Assembly: GCA_035654655.1 (NCBI GenBank) | Contig: DASRWI010000041.1 | Location: 1 to 64,000 of the forward strand | Length of the DNA: 64,000 nt | Direction of reading: 5' to 3' | Origin: DASRWI01 sp035654655 | GTDB taxonomy: Bacteria; Bacteroidota; Ignavibacteria; Ignavibacteriales; Ignavibacteriaceae | Shown here: positions 44,485 to 54,630 of the stretch, piece by piece | Layout of the letters: each line of letters begins with the position of its first letter | Numbering within the stretch: the first letter of the stretch is position 1 | Program-made: the position numbers and the translations under genes | The notes under the pieces: generated by a model | Database searches by the model: none | What the model was told of the DNA's origin: nothing | Seen by the model: the letters and a program-made list of their open reading frames with translations, nothing else

Positions 44485-45489
44485 CTAAAAAACCAACCCG
44501 ATGGATAAATATTGAATGTTTGAAAGTCTTCCAAAATCCTGATATGCATAATCGAACTTAACACCTATCACGTCAGCAATTTTATAATTTATACCAGCGC
44601 CAAGTGTAAATCCTTTTTCAGAATCTTTTTCAAACAAAGAGTTATATCCTGCTCTTGCATAAAAAACTTCATTCCAGGAATATTCAAGACCTGTATTTAA
44701 GTATTCAGTATGGTCATTAGGATGAATGGCATCCACTGCAGCAGTAATCCTGTTTGATTCAGACTTAATTACATCAGTAGATACACCAAACCTGAAGATT
44801 AAGGGAAGGTCATATTTATCTAATTCCAAATTAGAATTAATTAAATTTGCACCACCTGCACCTGAAGGAGTAATTACAAGAATATCTCTTCCTTCAAGAC
44901 GCATTTTAGTTCCAAAATTAGAAATGCTTGCTGCAATTCTAAGTTCGTTTAATATTGGAATTCTATACAGTGTACCAATATCTACTCCGAAGCCTGAAGC
45001 ATTCATATTGTAAATATTTTCACTGATGAATTTAAAATTTGCACCAATTGAAAATTGGGTTGTTAAGTTTCGTGCATAACTTAATCCAATAACCATAGCA
45101 CCGGCATCAAAGAATTCACCAGTTCCTTGTGGATTTTCAATAGTACGAACCATCATTTCATCCATTGAAAGAACATCAACAAATACTCCAAGATTTCCGA
45201 AATCAGAAATATTAGTAGCAAATGCAGCGTAATCGTGCATAATGTCTGCATACATATTTGCATGGAAAAAAGCAGCTTCACTTCCTGTAATCGAAGTTAA
45301 ACCGGCAGGATTCCAATACATTGCAGAAATATCATTAGCAACAGATGTGAAAGCACCTCCCATTGCAATAGCTCTGGGACCTACATTAAGTTTAAGAACC
45401 TGTCCTGCGGTTGTGCCTGTTTTATTAGTCTGTGGTAATGCTAATGAGCAAAGCAATAATGATATAAAAAATAATTTTAATAGTTTCAT
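44485..45489 (-). CDS. PorV/PorQ-family outer-membrane beta-barrel protein
   Basis: A 334-residue exported protein with a signal peptide (LLKLFFISLLLCSLALPQ) and the PorV/PorQ (UPF0164-like) N-terminal pattern GQVLKLNVGPRAIAMGGAF, then ANDISAMYWNPAGL. The rest alternates short beta strands, ending LSIGLVF as in barrel proteins. In T9SS bacteria PorV shuttles or docks cargo on the surface; here it may be one of several paralogues tied to its operon partners. The ATG at 45489, with GGAG ahead, is chosen over the earlier in-frame codon at 45531. It is the last gene after the TonB receptor and a giant secreted protein. Confidence 0.85.
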   Translation of the reverse strand: MKLLKLFFISLLLCSLALPQTNKTGTTAGQVLKLNVGPRAIAMGGAFTSVANDISAMYWNPAGLTSITGSEAAFFHANMYADIMHDYAAFATNISDFGNLGVFVDVLSMDEMMVRTIENPQGTGEFFDAGAMVIGLSYARNLTTQFSIGANFKFISENIYNMNASGFGVDIGTLYRIPILNELRIAASISNFGTKMRLEGRDILVITPSGAGGANLINSNLELDKYDLPLIFRFGVSTDVIKSESNRITAAVDAIHPNDHTEYLNTGLEYSWNEVFYARAGYNSLFEKDSEKGFTLGAGINYKIADVIGVKFDYAYQDFGRLSNIQYLSIGLVF

Positions 45490-45514
45490 TTTTTTTATTC
45501 TCCTTGTCTCAGCA

Positions 45515-48500
45515 TTACTTAATAATTGCAAATTTAATTAACTTTTCTCCAACACCTGGAGCCTCAATATGTGCAATGTATATACCGTAGGAAACACTGA
45601 ATCCATCTTTGTTTAGAAGATTCCAGTACTCTCTTGCATTGTCCATATTTTCATTATGATCAAGCTGCTGAACTAATTCACCGCTAAGTGAAAATATTCT
45701 AATCGTACATACCTGAGGAAGATTTTCAAAGTAGATTCTTCTTTCACCTCTGTTCTGGCTGGCTAATCTGTTTGCCGGCTCAAGGTCATTAACGGCAACA
45801 TAAGGATTAGGAACAACATAAATATTATCTAATCTTGATGATGCTAAATCGTTACTTACTTTCCCTGCTTTTGTTGCTAAAGTAAAAACATCATTAGTAT
45901 AGAAAGGTCTCTTTGTTTTTAGTATTAATACATCGCCATCACCTAATGGAAGAGAATCACCTACTGCAGGAAGGCCAATGGTTAATGCCCAGGTTAAAGT
46001 ATCTGAAACAACACCAGTTGCACCAGGAACAAAGAAAACTATATCATCACCACGCGTAAAAGCAGAATCATTTTTTGTTTTCTCATTAAGTAAAGTAACA
46101 ATTGGTCTATCAATTCCGGTACTTGTTTCAACTACTTTATAGTTAACCGGAATCTTTATCAGTTTTCCACCGGATGTACTCTTTACTGCTGAATCAATGT
46201 TTGTAGATGCAAATGTTACTATGTAATCACCGGGATACATATACTTTTTTGCACCTATAGGGCTCAAGACAAATGTAAATGGAGTTTGTCTTCCATTGGT
46301 AAAGCGGGATTGAGTTGAAGTTGTATCGAACTCTAATTTAGGATTATTAAATACTTGAAGATGAATACCATCAAATACAGGATTAAAATCCTCTGATGAA
46401 GTTGCAGTACTTTGATATATTGGATAATATCTATATGTAATTACAAACTTTCCTGCATTTGGCATTGTTGAAGCAGCCGTTCTCTTGATAGTGCCTCTTT
46501 GAATATCAATATCGTAATCTGTTCCATTGGTATATTCAAAACCTGTTAAGGCATCCTTTATAGAAAAATTTTCATCAATAATAATATTGTGATTGCTAAT
46601 TTCAGTGTTCTTTGTATCGAACAAATAAAATTCTTCTGTTATTGGTTCAAGAATTTCAACTGTGTAGTTCTTTGCCTTATAAGTAGAATCAGGTGTTCTT
46701 ACAGTATCACTAAATGTTAATTTATAATTAGCATCTCTAATATTAAGGTCGTTTACTATTTCAAAATCAACTACACCATTTCCTATTCCAGATTGATGCA
46801 ATAGGTTATCATTCTTTATTTCAGGAGTAATGTAGCCACTTGCTCTTGGTCCAGGAACAACACTTAATGTATTTGAATCAAATCTGTATTTACCTGTAAT
46901 AGGGTCAACTGAAATTTTCTTTGTTGTTTCTGATGGAGGAAATCCTGTTGAATCTCCATGGTCAAAAGCAATCAAAGCATAATAATAAGTTTGACCATTT
47001 ATAACATTGTTACTGTCAACAAAGGTATGTCTTAGCCCGGTATTATCACCAATGTAATACTGCAATCCTCTACCCTGGAATGGAACCGGATGATAGCCTT
47101 TCCATTGATTAACTAAATCCCATTTAGCTTCAATACCATTAACATCTTTCAGAGGTTCATATAAGAAATGTGAACCTTGTCCATCAGTTATAGTTAAGGC
47201 ATCTTCAAAAGTAGGAGTAGTACTTCTTAAGATTTCATATCCTTCAAAATCTTTTCCTGTAATTGGGTCAACACTTTCTTCTGCTTTAGTATCCCAATAT
47301 AAAGTAACTTTTTGGTCATCAGGAACAGCAGTTAATGTTGGTAATTCGGGCGGCTTTAAGAATTTATAATTTTTATTGTAAATATCTTGAACTGTTGAAG
47401 CAACAGTTAGCATATCATTTCTATCTTCGCCAAATAAAAATGCCATTGATATTCTTTTTGTTTCACCTTTTTTAAGTGAAATATATCCTGAACCAAATAC
47501 AAAGTTAATATCAGCACTCTGTTGAATATCTCCAAAGTTTCTTGGAGTATTTCTTGTCCAGATAGACTCGTCATTGTAAATTCTTTCTTCACCCCAGCTC
47601 CAGCTATTGAAGCTTGTTAGACCAATTTGGTCAGATTCATCAAGGTCAGTATATTCAAAATTTGGTTCGCCTGGTGCAAGAGGGTTAGGTGAACCATCAG
47701 ACAATCTTTGACCTGCTGTAGGAACTACATCACCTTCACCAAAATCTCCTGTATTGGCAATACCATCTATACCTACATCATCAGTTTCAACTTTCCAATC
47801 ATTATCATTGTCAATTCCATCATCTTGTCTCTCATCAATTATACCGTCACCATCATTATCAATTCCATCATCCGGATTACCGGGACTTTCAAGGAATTTA
47901 CATCCTAAATATCCTAAAGGTAAACCTCTATCTCCTATCATATCAGGATCCCAGAAGTATACCATACTTCTTGCATATACAGGAATATTTTCAATTCCTT
48001 CTCCGTATGGAGGAATAAAGAATCCATTATCATCTTTATTATCCAAGCCGCCAACATCAGGGTCTCCATATATTCCGAAGAATACTGAATCTAAATCCTT
48101 ATCACTCTTATTTGTAATTGTATAAACAAAAAAGATTGTATTTGCTGCTAAAGAGTTACTCCACTGTAAAGCTCTTGCATCAATTTGAACACCAAGACCT
48201 TTTTTTGTAGTATCATTTAAGTAAGGATAATATGGAAACTCTTTATTGTCTCTATCATCCATAGCCCAGTATACTTCAAGGTCAGCATTGTTTTCACCCT
48301 GTTTTAAATAACCCGGCCAAACATATTCACCAAGGGTAGTGTTGTACCATTGCCTTGGCCAACTGTCAGGTTTGCCATCTTTGTCAGTATCATAATCAGG
48401 ATTCGATGCTATGCGAGGTTGATTTTCATCTGCATACCCAGGTAAAGGTTTCCATACCCATCTTTCACCGGTAGGACTTTGTTCCCTGTATCCGTCATAA

Positions 48501-48952
48501 TCATAAAGACCATCAGTAATAATATGAATTCTTTTTGTAGGGTCATTTGCGTTAGGAACTGAAGCACCTACAATGGGACAAAATTGGAAAATGTAAGGAA
48601 GGTTCTTCCAAACTAATCCGCCAATTTCTCTTATGCTTCTTGCAGGATAACCTCCTCCAATCCCACCATAATTATATATTTCAACTTTGATATTATTACC
48701 ATTCATAAAATAGGATTTTTCTCCTTCAACAAATTCTTGTGTACCTGTTGTTTTGAATAATCCATTATCTAAATCGTTCTTATTAGGTAAATTTGGATTA
48801 ACAATTTTTTGAGTACTATGACTCATTTTCCATTTCATATAATTTTCTACTGCATCTAATGCATTGCTTTTTTGTTGAGCTAATACATCAAGATTAAATG
48901 CAGTAAAACAAAACAGTATTGTTAATAGAATATAAATATTTTTTTTGTGCAT
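45515..48952 (-). CDS. Very large secreted surface protein with sorting-type C-terminus
   Basis: An 1145-residue exported protein; the signal peptide is about residues 1-25 (LLTILFCFTAFNLDVLAQ core). Around residues 365-405 there is an Asp-rich calcium-binding-type run (DDGIDNDGDGIIDERQ, then DDGIDNDNDW), similar to thrombospondin type 3 repeats. A fibronectin-III-like segment lies at about 530-680 (PTLTAVPDDQKVTLYWD). The C-terminus (NIYVVPNPYVAVND to YGIYIAHIEAPG) resembles a T9SS sorting domain, though not of the NYPNPFNP form. It is encoded between a TonB receptor and the PorV-like gene, so the three likely form a surface complex. The function is unknown. Confidence 0.78.
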   Translation of the reverse strand: MHKKNIYILLTILFCFTAFNLDVLAQQKSNALDAVENYMKWKMSHSTQKIVNPNLPNKNDLDNGLFKTTGTQEFVEGEKSYFMNGNNIKVEIYNYGGIGGGYPARSIREIGGLVWKNLPYIFQFCPIVGASVPNANDPTKRIHIITDGLYDYDGYREQSPTGERWVWKPLPGYADENQPRIASNPDYDTDKDGKPDSWPRQWYNTTLGEYVWPGYLKQGENNADLEVYWAMDDRDNKEFPYYPYLNDTTKKGLGVQIDARALQWSNSLAANTIFFVYTITNKSDKDLDSVFFGIYGDPDVGGLDNKDDNGFFIPPYGEGIENIPVYARSMVYFWDPDMIGDRGLPLGYLGCKFLESPGNPDDGIDNDGDGIIDERQDDGIDNDNDWKVETDDVGIDGIANTGDFGEGDVVPTAGQRLSDGSPNPLAPGEPNFEYTDLDESDQIGLTSFNSWSWGEERIYNDESIWTRNTPRNFGDIQQSADINFVFGSGYISLKKGETKRISMAFLFGEDRNDMLTVASTVQDIYNKNYKFLKPPELPTLTAVPDDQKVTLYWDTKAEESVDPITGKDFEGYEILRSTTPTFEDALTITDGQGSHFLYEPLKDVNGIEAKWDLVNQWKGYHPVPFQGRGLQYYIGDNTGLRHTFVDSNNVINGQTYYYALIAFDHGDSTGFPPSETTKKISVDPITGKYRFDSNTLSVVPGPRASGYITPEIKNDNLLHQSGIGNGVVDFEIVNDLNIRDANYKLTFSDTVRTPDSTYKAKNYTVEILEPITEEFYLFDTKNTEISNHNIIIDENFSIKDALTGFEYTNGTDYDIDIQRGTIKRTAASTMPNAGKFVITYRYYPIYQSTATSSEDFNPVFDGIHLQVFNNPKLEFDTTSTQSRFTNGRQTPFTFVLSPIGAKKYMYPGDYIVTFASTNIDSAVKSTSGGKLIKIPVNYKVVETSTGIDRPIVTLLNEKTKNDSAFTRGDDIVFFVPGATGVVSDTLTWALTIGLPAVGDSLPLGDGDVLILKTKRPFYTNDVFTLATKAGKVSNDLASSRLDNIYVVPNPYVAVNDLEPANRLASQNRGERRIYFENLPQVCTIRIFSLSGELVQQLDHNENMDNAREYWNLLNKDGFSVSYGIYIAHIEAPGVGEKLIKFAIIK

Positions 48953-48975
48953 TTATTTTCTCCGATAAACTTCAA

Positions 48976-51699
48976 TTAAAAATCAATAGACATACCAACT
49001 CTTACTTCTCTTGGAGGAAGATAGTAATTTGGTCGTACAAAGTATTCTGTTGCTGAATGTGCACCTGGAATTATACCGGCAAGCCTGTTAGTTTCCTGTG
49101 CATTACCTTTTGTTTCTTCAAGAGTATAAGTTGACCTACCCGTATCGTTATAAACGATTCTTTCATTAAGAGTATCAAACAAGTTGAATATCTTTAAGAA
49201 TAAGGTTAGATCGAATCCATAGAATGTGAAAGCTTTTTCAGCTAACAAATCTATTGTTGTCTGAGATGGTCTTCTTGAACTGTTAGATTTCAAGAAAATT
49301 TGACTTGTTGTAATTTGCGGAGTATAAGGTAAACCTGTTCCTAATCTTCCTACAACTGTTACGTTCCAGTCCCTTGCACTGCCTACAGAAACAGTTCCGT
49401 TTAATGTATGAGTTTGATCCCATGCTAAAGAAACAGGAATTTTTTCTGATTGCCTGCCTGATGAAATATCAAGGAAGAATGCATCCGAATTTAAATCATT
49501 ACCTTCTGCAACTTGATAAGTATAATCTAAAGTTGCTCCGAATAAATCATTTGGATTTCTTCTCTTTGTTAATGAGAATGTAATTCCTTTAATATTTCCA
49601 TAATCTTTATTTACATAAGTAAAGTATGTAGTACTTGTATTAATTCTGATTTGTTGAGATGCTAACAAATCTCTTACGTCCTTGTAAAAACCTGTTACGT
49701 TGAATGCAAGGTCCTCAGCTAATTGCTGCTGCAAACCCATTTCATATGTAACTGTTTTTTCAGGATTAAGATTCGCATTACCAAAAGTTGGAGAACCGGA
49801 AATAGCTTCAAAATTTGGATTAGCATACAAATAACTAAATGGAGGTACCTGATAAAAATGTCCATAAGAAAAGTGAATAATTCCTCTATCAGTAATAGGG
49901 AATGAAATACCAATTCTTGGACTTACACGATGTTTTATATCAGCATTAACTAAATTCTTTGAAGGATTGTTAATATCAGGACCATAAACTGATTTTGAAT
50001 TAAACAAATCATATCTGACACCAATATTTAATACAATACTTTCAAATTCCATTTTGTCCTGAATATATCCTGAAAGCTGAAGAGGTCTTCTTGTGTAAAG
50101 GTCGTGTGTAGAAGTATTAGCATCAAGAATAGTTGGAACAAGATAAAGTGTAGTATCTCTCAATATATCAAAGGTTTCAAAATTCATTTCGTGAACTTTA
50201 CCTTGCAAACCAAATTTAAGTTCGTGATTATTATCTAACTGACTTGTCAAATCCAGTTTTACTTCTGATGTATACGCTCTTTGATAATATTGATTATTTG
50301 AAGTACCGCCTGATAAGAAAGTATAATTTGCAACTGTAGTATTTATCTTATGAGATGGCTGATATGCTGAATTAATATAATAATCGTTTACGTTCATACC
50401 TGGATGATAATCAACTGGATTTCCATTTGCATCCATCAAAGGGAATAAATATCTTTTATAATCATATATATTAAAAGAACCCTTTAAAGAATAGAATGTG
50501 TTTAATCCTATTGTATGCCTGAGTTCTAATGAATTTAATAAACCCCATTCGTGGCTCGTTGGAACTCCATCCGGGTTATATTTAAAGTCGTGATTGTAAG
50601 ATTTATATTGACCTTTTGAATAAACAACATCGTAATTTATTTTAAGTTCCTGAAGTGGTTTAAATGTTAATTTACCTGTAGCATTTAAATCTTCACCGCC
50701 ATTCATCGAAACAATTTTATTATCACCTGTTGAAGATATTCTAATATCATTTGGATTTGTCATGCTTTTCCAAACAGAATCATAAATTGTATTCTGTCTC
50801 TTGCCGTATAAATATCCATTATCTTTATTGTATCTGGCACTTAAGAAGAATGTTGAATATTCTTCAAGAAAAGGAACTGGACCACTGAATGTACCTTCTG
50901 TAACTGAATTATTTATTGGGTTAACATCATCAATATTAAAAAAGATATTTTCGTGTGCGCTTAAATAATCACCGGTATAAAAAGATAAATATCCTTTATA
51001 ACTTTGCGAACCTTCTTTAGTAATAGTATTAACAACTCCACTTAGTGCATTACCATATTCAGCATTGAAGGTACCGCTAACTACTGATAATTCCTGAATT
51101 GCATTAGTTGAAATTGTAACAGTTCTTGAGTTATCAAAAGGATTGGAAACTGAAACTCCGTTGATTGTATAATCAACTTCAGTTGAACGACCTCCTCTGA
51201 TATGAAGTTCACCTCCAACACCTTTAATAATACCTGCCTGTAAAGATAGTATTTGGTCAATACTTTCAACTGGCAGACTTTCAATTGTTGAAACATCAAC
51301 AACAGTTTTGGATGAGGTTAAATCTTTTCTGATTAAAGGATTAGTAGCTTGAATAACAACTGTTTCAAGATTTAAAGTTTCAGTATTTAATTGAATATCC
51401 AAAGAAGTGGTAAAATCAGAATTCACTTTAACATTCTGAATAATTTTCTTTTGATATCCAATACCTGAAACAATAACATTATACGAACCAGGCTCTACAT
51501 TACTTATAATATAGTTGCCATTTACATCAGTTGCTGCACCAAGCTTTGTTCCTTCGAGTACAACGTTAATACCGATAAGAGCTTCACTTGTTGTCGCGTC
51601 TGTAACCTTTCCGGAGATTTTTCCTGTATTGCCGGCTAATACCGGTATCATAGAGGAAAACAAAATTAGTAACACAAGAGATAGTATCTTTTTTATCAT
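48976..51699 (-). CDS. TonB-dependent receptor with carboxypeptidase-like regulatory domain
   Basis: A 907-residue outer-membrane receptor. After the signal peptide (KKILSLVLLILFSSMIPVLA) comes a CarboxypepD_reg-like domain (GKISGKVTDATTSEALIGIN, residues 25-110). A plug domain follows (LSLQAGIIKGVGGELHIRGG and VDYTINGVSVSNPF, about 120-240), then a 22-strand barrel ending in VRVGMSIDF with terminal Phe. No SusD partner is adjacent, so it is not a SusCD pair. It heads an operon with the large secreted protein and the PorV-like protein. Its ligand is unknown. Confidence 0.9.
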   Translation of the reverse strand: MIKKILSLVLLILFSSMIPVLAGNTGKISGKVTDATTSEALIGINVVLEGTKLGAATDVNGNYIISNVEPGSYNVIVSGIGYQKKIIQNVKVNSDFTTSLDIQLNTETLNLETVVIQATNPLIRKDLTSSKTVVDVSTIESLPVESIDQILSLQAGIIKGVGGELHIRGGRSTEVDYTINGVSVSNPFDNSRTVTISTNAIQELSVVSGTFNAEYGNALSGVVNTITKEGSQSYKGYLSFYTGDYLSAHENIFFNIDDVNPINNSVTEGTFSGPVPFLEEYSTFFLSARYNKDNGYLYGKRQNTIYDSVWKSMTNPNDIRISSTGDNKIVSMNGGEDLNATGKLTFKPLQELKINYDVVYSKGQYKSYNHDFKYNPDGVPTSHEWGLLNSLELRHTIGLNTFYSLKGSFNIYDYKRYLFPLMDANGNPVDYHPGMNVNDYYINSAYQPSHKINTTVANYTFLSGGTSNNQYYQRAYTSEVKLDLTSQLDNNHELKFGLQGKVHEMNFETFDILRDTTLYLVPTILDANTSTHDLYTRRPLQLSGYIQDKMEFESIVLNIGVRYDLFNSKSVYGPDINNPSKNLVNADIKHRVSPRIGISFPITDRGIIHFSYGHFYQVPPFSYLYANPNFEAISGSPTFGNANLNPEKTVTYEMGLQQQLAEDLAFNVTGFYKDVRDLLASQQIRINTSTTYFTYVNKDYGNIKGITFSLTKRRNPNDLFGATLDYTYQVAEGNDLNSDAFFLDISSGRQSEKIPVSLAWDQTHTLNGTVSVGSARDWNVTVVGRLGTGLPYTPQITTSQIFLKSNSSRRPSQTTIDLLAEKAFTFYGFDLTLFLKIFNLFDTLNERIVYNDTGRSTYTLEETKGNAQETNRLAGIIPGAHSATEYFVRPNYYLPPREVRVGMSIDF

Positions 51700-51834
51700 T
51701 GCCGCCTCATTATAACAAGAGATTTTTTTGATTGAAATAAATTATTTGCAGTAGAACAAAATTGAGTAGAGAAATTTCGAAAAGTAGAACTCATTTTTTA
51801 CTTTCAGGAAAATAATAAAATAAATATAAAAAAA

Positions 51835-51858
51835 AAGCCGGGAATTATATCCCGGCTT
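51835..51858 (-). terminator. Terminator of the FG-GAP T9SS gene
   Basis: AAGCCGGGA and TCCCGGCTT form a 9-base-pair stem with a 6-base loop; on the - strand a long T-rich tail follows. It lies 33 bases after the stop codon. Confidence 0.85.
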
Positions 51859-51891
51859 AAAATAATAATTTATTTTAAAAATAACATCTTT

Positions 51892-53529
51892 TTATTTTAA
51901 TAATGTCATTTTTTTTGATTCAGTAAAGTTACCAGCCTTTAATGTATAAATGTAAGTTCCGCTTGCTAAGTTCTTTGCAGTAACATTTACATTGTAAGTT
52001 CCAGCTTTTAATAACTGATTATCTATAACTGTACTAACTTCCTGACCTAAAGAGTTATAAATTCTCAAATCAACATTCATTTCTGTTTTTAATCCAAAAG
52101 CAATAGTTGTTGATGGATTAAATGGATTAGGATAATTTTGATTTAAGAAAAATTCATCTGGGATATTATTATTATCAGCTTTTACATCGGTAACAACCGC
52201 ACCTACAATAACAATTGGGAATGGTTTATCATCCGGGTCCCCTCTTGTATAACCTGATGAATATAGTACTTCAGGCAATGGGTCATTATCAACATTACCA
52301 ACACTAATTTCATCCAAATCTCCTCCAACTTCGAACCATAATGAATCAATACGGGTCAATTCATAACTATTAGGGTCAACAAGTGAACCACCTTTAAAGC
52401 TTAAACGGAATACAGAGTTGTTTGGTGTATTTGGATTTCTTGTTCCAAAAACGAAATCAGGGAAACCATTACCATCAAGGTCACCAACATCTCCGCCATT
52501 TAATCTGTTAGCACCTAATTCTTTTGTGCTTGCAACAGGGAATGGAACAAGTGAATCACCGGCTACCTGTAACACATAAATTTTTCCTGAATTGGTTGTA
52601 TCGAGGTGCCATGGAGCCATAAATATTTCTTTGGTACCATCATTATTTATGTCTGCAACAGCTGTACCCTTAAATGAACCGCCGCCAGGAATAGATTGGA
52701 TTGGTAAATCTGTAAAATTATTATTTTCATATTTTACTCTATATACATTACCATTTTGTCCAAAAACAAAAATTAAATTATTCACAACAGCTACATCCCA
52801 TTTAAGACCGGTACCTGCATATAAAGCATTGTTTTTACCTGAAGATTGAATTGTCCAGGTTTCTGAACCATTACCATCATTAGGTATATCGCTTACAGAA
52901 ACAACAGCATAATGCAATCTGTAATCATAACCTGTTGGAGCAGGTGCTCTATCAACAAGAACTACTTCCTGCTTCATATCATTATTGAAATCAGTCATAA
53001 CAAATTTGAAAGGTCTGATATTCTGTCCTACTGTATCAGTTAAAGTAGTTTTAGCGTTAGGCGTAAATCCACCGAATCCATCAGAAACACCCATATTGTC
53101 TGAACCATCGCCAGCAGCTTCAAAAACGACAATACGAGCGGGATTAGGATTGGTAGTAGGATCAATAAAATTAACGGGTCCCCAAATTATTTCTTTTCTT
53201 CCATCACCATCCATATCACCAACTGCTAAAGCTGGCCAGGTATTTTGTAATGGTATATCAAGAGATGCACCCCAAACACTATCATAGGATGTTCCATTAT
53301 ATTCGAACTTCCAAATTCTTGGGACCATCTCCTCATCCCTATCAATAACATTATTACCAACAGCATATATTTCCATCTTACCATCGTTATCTAAATCAAC
53401 GCCGGAAACAATGTTACCATATCCGCCAGTATGACGTGAAGGAATTGAATCCTGCCTTAAGAACTGAGTTTGACCAATAGTGGAAATGGTCAAGGCGAAG
53501 AAAATAAAGAACACGTAACACTTTTTCAT
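51892..53529 (-). CDS. FG-GAP/VCBS-repeat secreted protein with T9SS sorting domain
   Basis: A 545-residue exported protein with a signal peptide (FFIFFALTISTIGQ). At least six integrin-type repeats with calcium-binding DxDxDG cores are visible: GVDLDNDGKMEIYAVGN, GDMDGDGRKEIIWG, TDFNNDMKQEVVLV, ADINNDGTKEIFM, GDLDGNGFPDFVFG and GNVDNDPLPEVLYS, suggesting a beta-propeller. The C-terminal T9SS domain starts NYPNPFNPSTTIAFGL and ends KAGNFTESKKMTLLK. AAAGGAGG precedes the ATG. It likely works on the cell surface in binding or adhesion. Confidence 0.85.
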   Translation of the reverse strand: MKKCYVFFIFFALTISTIGQTQFLRQDSIPSRHTGGYGNIVSGVDLDNDGKMEIYAVGNNVIDRDEEMVPRIWKFEYNGTSYDSVWGASLDIPLQNTWPALAVGDMDGDGRKEIIWGPVNFIDPTTNPNPARIVVFEAAGDGSDNMGVSDGFGGFTPNAKTTLTDTVGQNIRPFKFVMTDFNNDMKQEVVLVDRAPAPTGYDYRLHYAVVSVSDIPNDGNGSETWTIQSSGKNNALYAGTGLKWDVAVVNNLIFVFGQNGNVYRVKYENNNFTDLPIQSIPGGGSFKGTAVADINNDGTKEIFMAPWHLDTTNSGKIYVLQVAGDSLVPFPVASTKELGANRLNGGDVGDLDGNGFPDFVFGTRNPNTPNNSVFRLSFKGGSLVDPNSYELTRIDSLWFEVGGDLDEISVGNVDNDPLPEVLYSSGYTRGDPDDKPFPIVIVGAVVTDVKADNNNIPDEFFLNQNYPNPFNPSTTIAFGLKTEMNVDLRIYNSLGQEVSTVIDNQLLKAGTYNVNVTAKNLASGTYIYTLKAGNFTESKKMTLLK

Positions 53530-53581
53530 AGAGCCTCCTTTTAACTTTATAACAATTTAAGTTAACTTCTTTTTGAAAAAG

Positions 53582-53613
53582 AAAATATAATTTTGATTTT
53601 TGTATTTAACAAA
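53582..53613 (-). promoter_or_regulatory. Possible promoter of the FG-GAP gene
   Basis: On the - strand TTTG (53613-53610) and TATATTTT (53589-53582) are 20 bases apart, about 52 bases upstream of the ATG at 53529. The spacing equals that at 14573 and 17368. Confidence 0.45.
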
Positions 53614-53665
53614 CTTAGTTGATACAGAGCAACCTAAGTGTTTAAATGCAAACATAACAAAAAAA

Positions 53666-53688
53666 AAGCCGGTTAAAAAAACCGGCTT
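53666..53688 (-). terminator. Terminator after the TPR membrane protein gene
   Basis: AAGCCGGTT and AACCGGCTT make a 9-base-pair stem with a 5-base A-rich loop; on the - strand seven T residues follow. It is six bases after the gene's stop codon. Confidence 0.85.
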
Positions 53689-53694
53689 AAAAAA

Positions 53695-54384
53695 CTAATC
53701 TTCAAGTACTGTCAGATATCTGTCAACTTCGCGGGCTGCCATTGAGTTGGAATAATCTTTTTTCACCTTTTTGAAAATCTCTCTTGCTTCATCAAGATTG
53801 CCTGCTTCTTTATAGTAGATGCCTGCATTCAATAAATATTCAGCATTTAAAACATTTTCTTTAGAAATATTAGCTGCATCCATAAATAGATTTGCTGCTT
53901 TTTCCCATTCTTTTTTATTAGCATAATATCCTGCTTGACCTGCTTTAGAAGTGGCTTTATAAATATCATTACTTCCTGAATAATCTTCATAAAACTTTAG
54001 AGCTTCATCAAACTTACCTAACATATTATAAGCATTTGCTAAATAAATTTTAGCAACTTCACCATATTCATAATGACCATATTCATCTACAATTTTCTTT
54101 AAACCTAATACCTTAGTTCCTTTTCTTCCTTCAATAGCTTCAAGATAGCTGCCTGCATCATATAAAGGAATAACTCTTGATAACTCTAAATTTGCTTTTT
54201 CATTCTGGTCATTTCTATAGTTTACATAGAAAATTATACCAACAACAACTACAGCTAAAATACCTGCATATAAGGCAATTTTCTGCTTGTTATTCTCAAA
54301 AAACTCAATGGATTTATAATAAGTAGTTACTAACTTATCTTCTTTAATTTCTTTTTTCGAAAGTTTTTTTCTTTTGCTTAACAT
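53695..54384 (-). CDS. Membrane-anchored TPR protein (YfgM-like layout)
   Basis: A 229-residue protein with a basic cytoplasmic N-terminus (KRKKLSKKEIKEDK), one transmembrane helix (IALYAGILAVVVVGIIFYVNY, about residues 37-56; core LYAGILAVVVVGIIFYV), and a periplasmic TPR-like tail (AKIYLANAYNMLGKFDEALKFYE in part, NLDEAREIFKKV). This is the topology of YfgM/TPR_21 proteins, which in other bacteria contact the Sec machinery and periplasmic chaperones. It stands as a single gene with its own terminator. Confidence 0.75.
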   Translation of the reverse strand: MLSKRKKLSKKEIKEDKLVTTYYKSIEFFENNKQKIALYAGILAVVVVGIIFYVNYRNDQNEKANLELSRVIPLYDAGSYLEAIEGRKGTKVLGLKKIVDEYGHYEYGEVAKIYLANAYNMLGKFDEALKFYEDYSGSNDIYKATSKAGQAGYYANKKEWEKAANLFMDAANISKENVLNAEYLLNAGIYYKEAGNLDEAREIFKKVKKDYSNSMAAREVDRYLTVLED

Positions 54385-54630
54385 TTATGTGGTTCCAATA
54401 CTTCTAAAAAACTTAAAATAATTTTGTAATAATAACAATATTAAAACAAAATTAACAGACCTTTTTAAATATTTTTTCAAAAAAATAGTGACTGTTGAAT
54501 ATTTCAACTAAATATTGTATTTTTAACCATACATTTTAGTGTTTGTATTAATTATTTTTTGACATCGGTTAAAAATAGGCTCGGTTTGTATTTGTACTGT
54601 GTAATTATTCAACAAATATGAAGGTCTATC

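Noticed and set aside
47750..47880. Tandem short repeats that could suggest a CRISPR array
   Set aside because: They are the coding repeats of Asp-rich calcium-binding motifs in frame with the secreted protein; spacing is irregular and no cas genes are present.
47754..48125. A 123-codon open frame on the + strand opposite the large secreted protein
   Set aside because: It is the mirror of an Asp-rich repeat region, is Pro/Ser-rich by strand effect, and the - strand frame is a continuous real gene.
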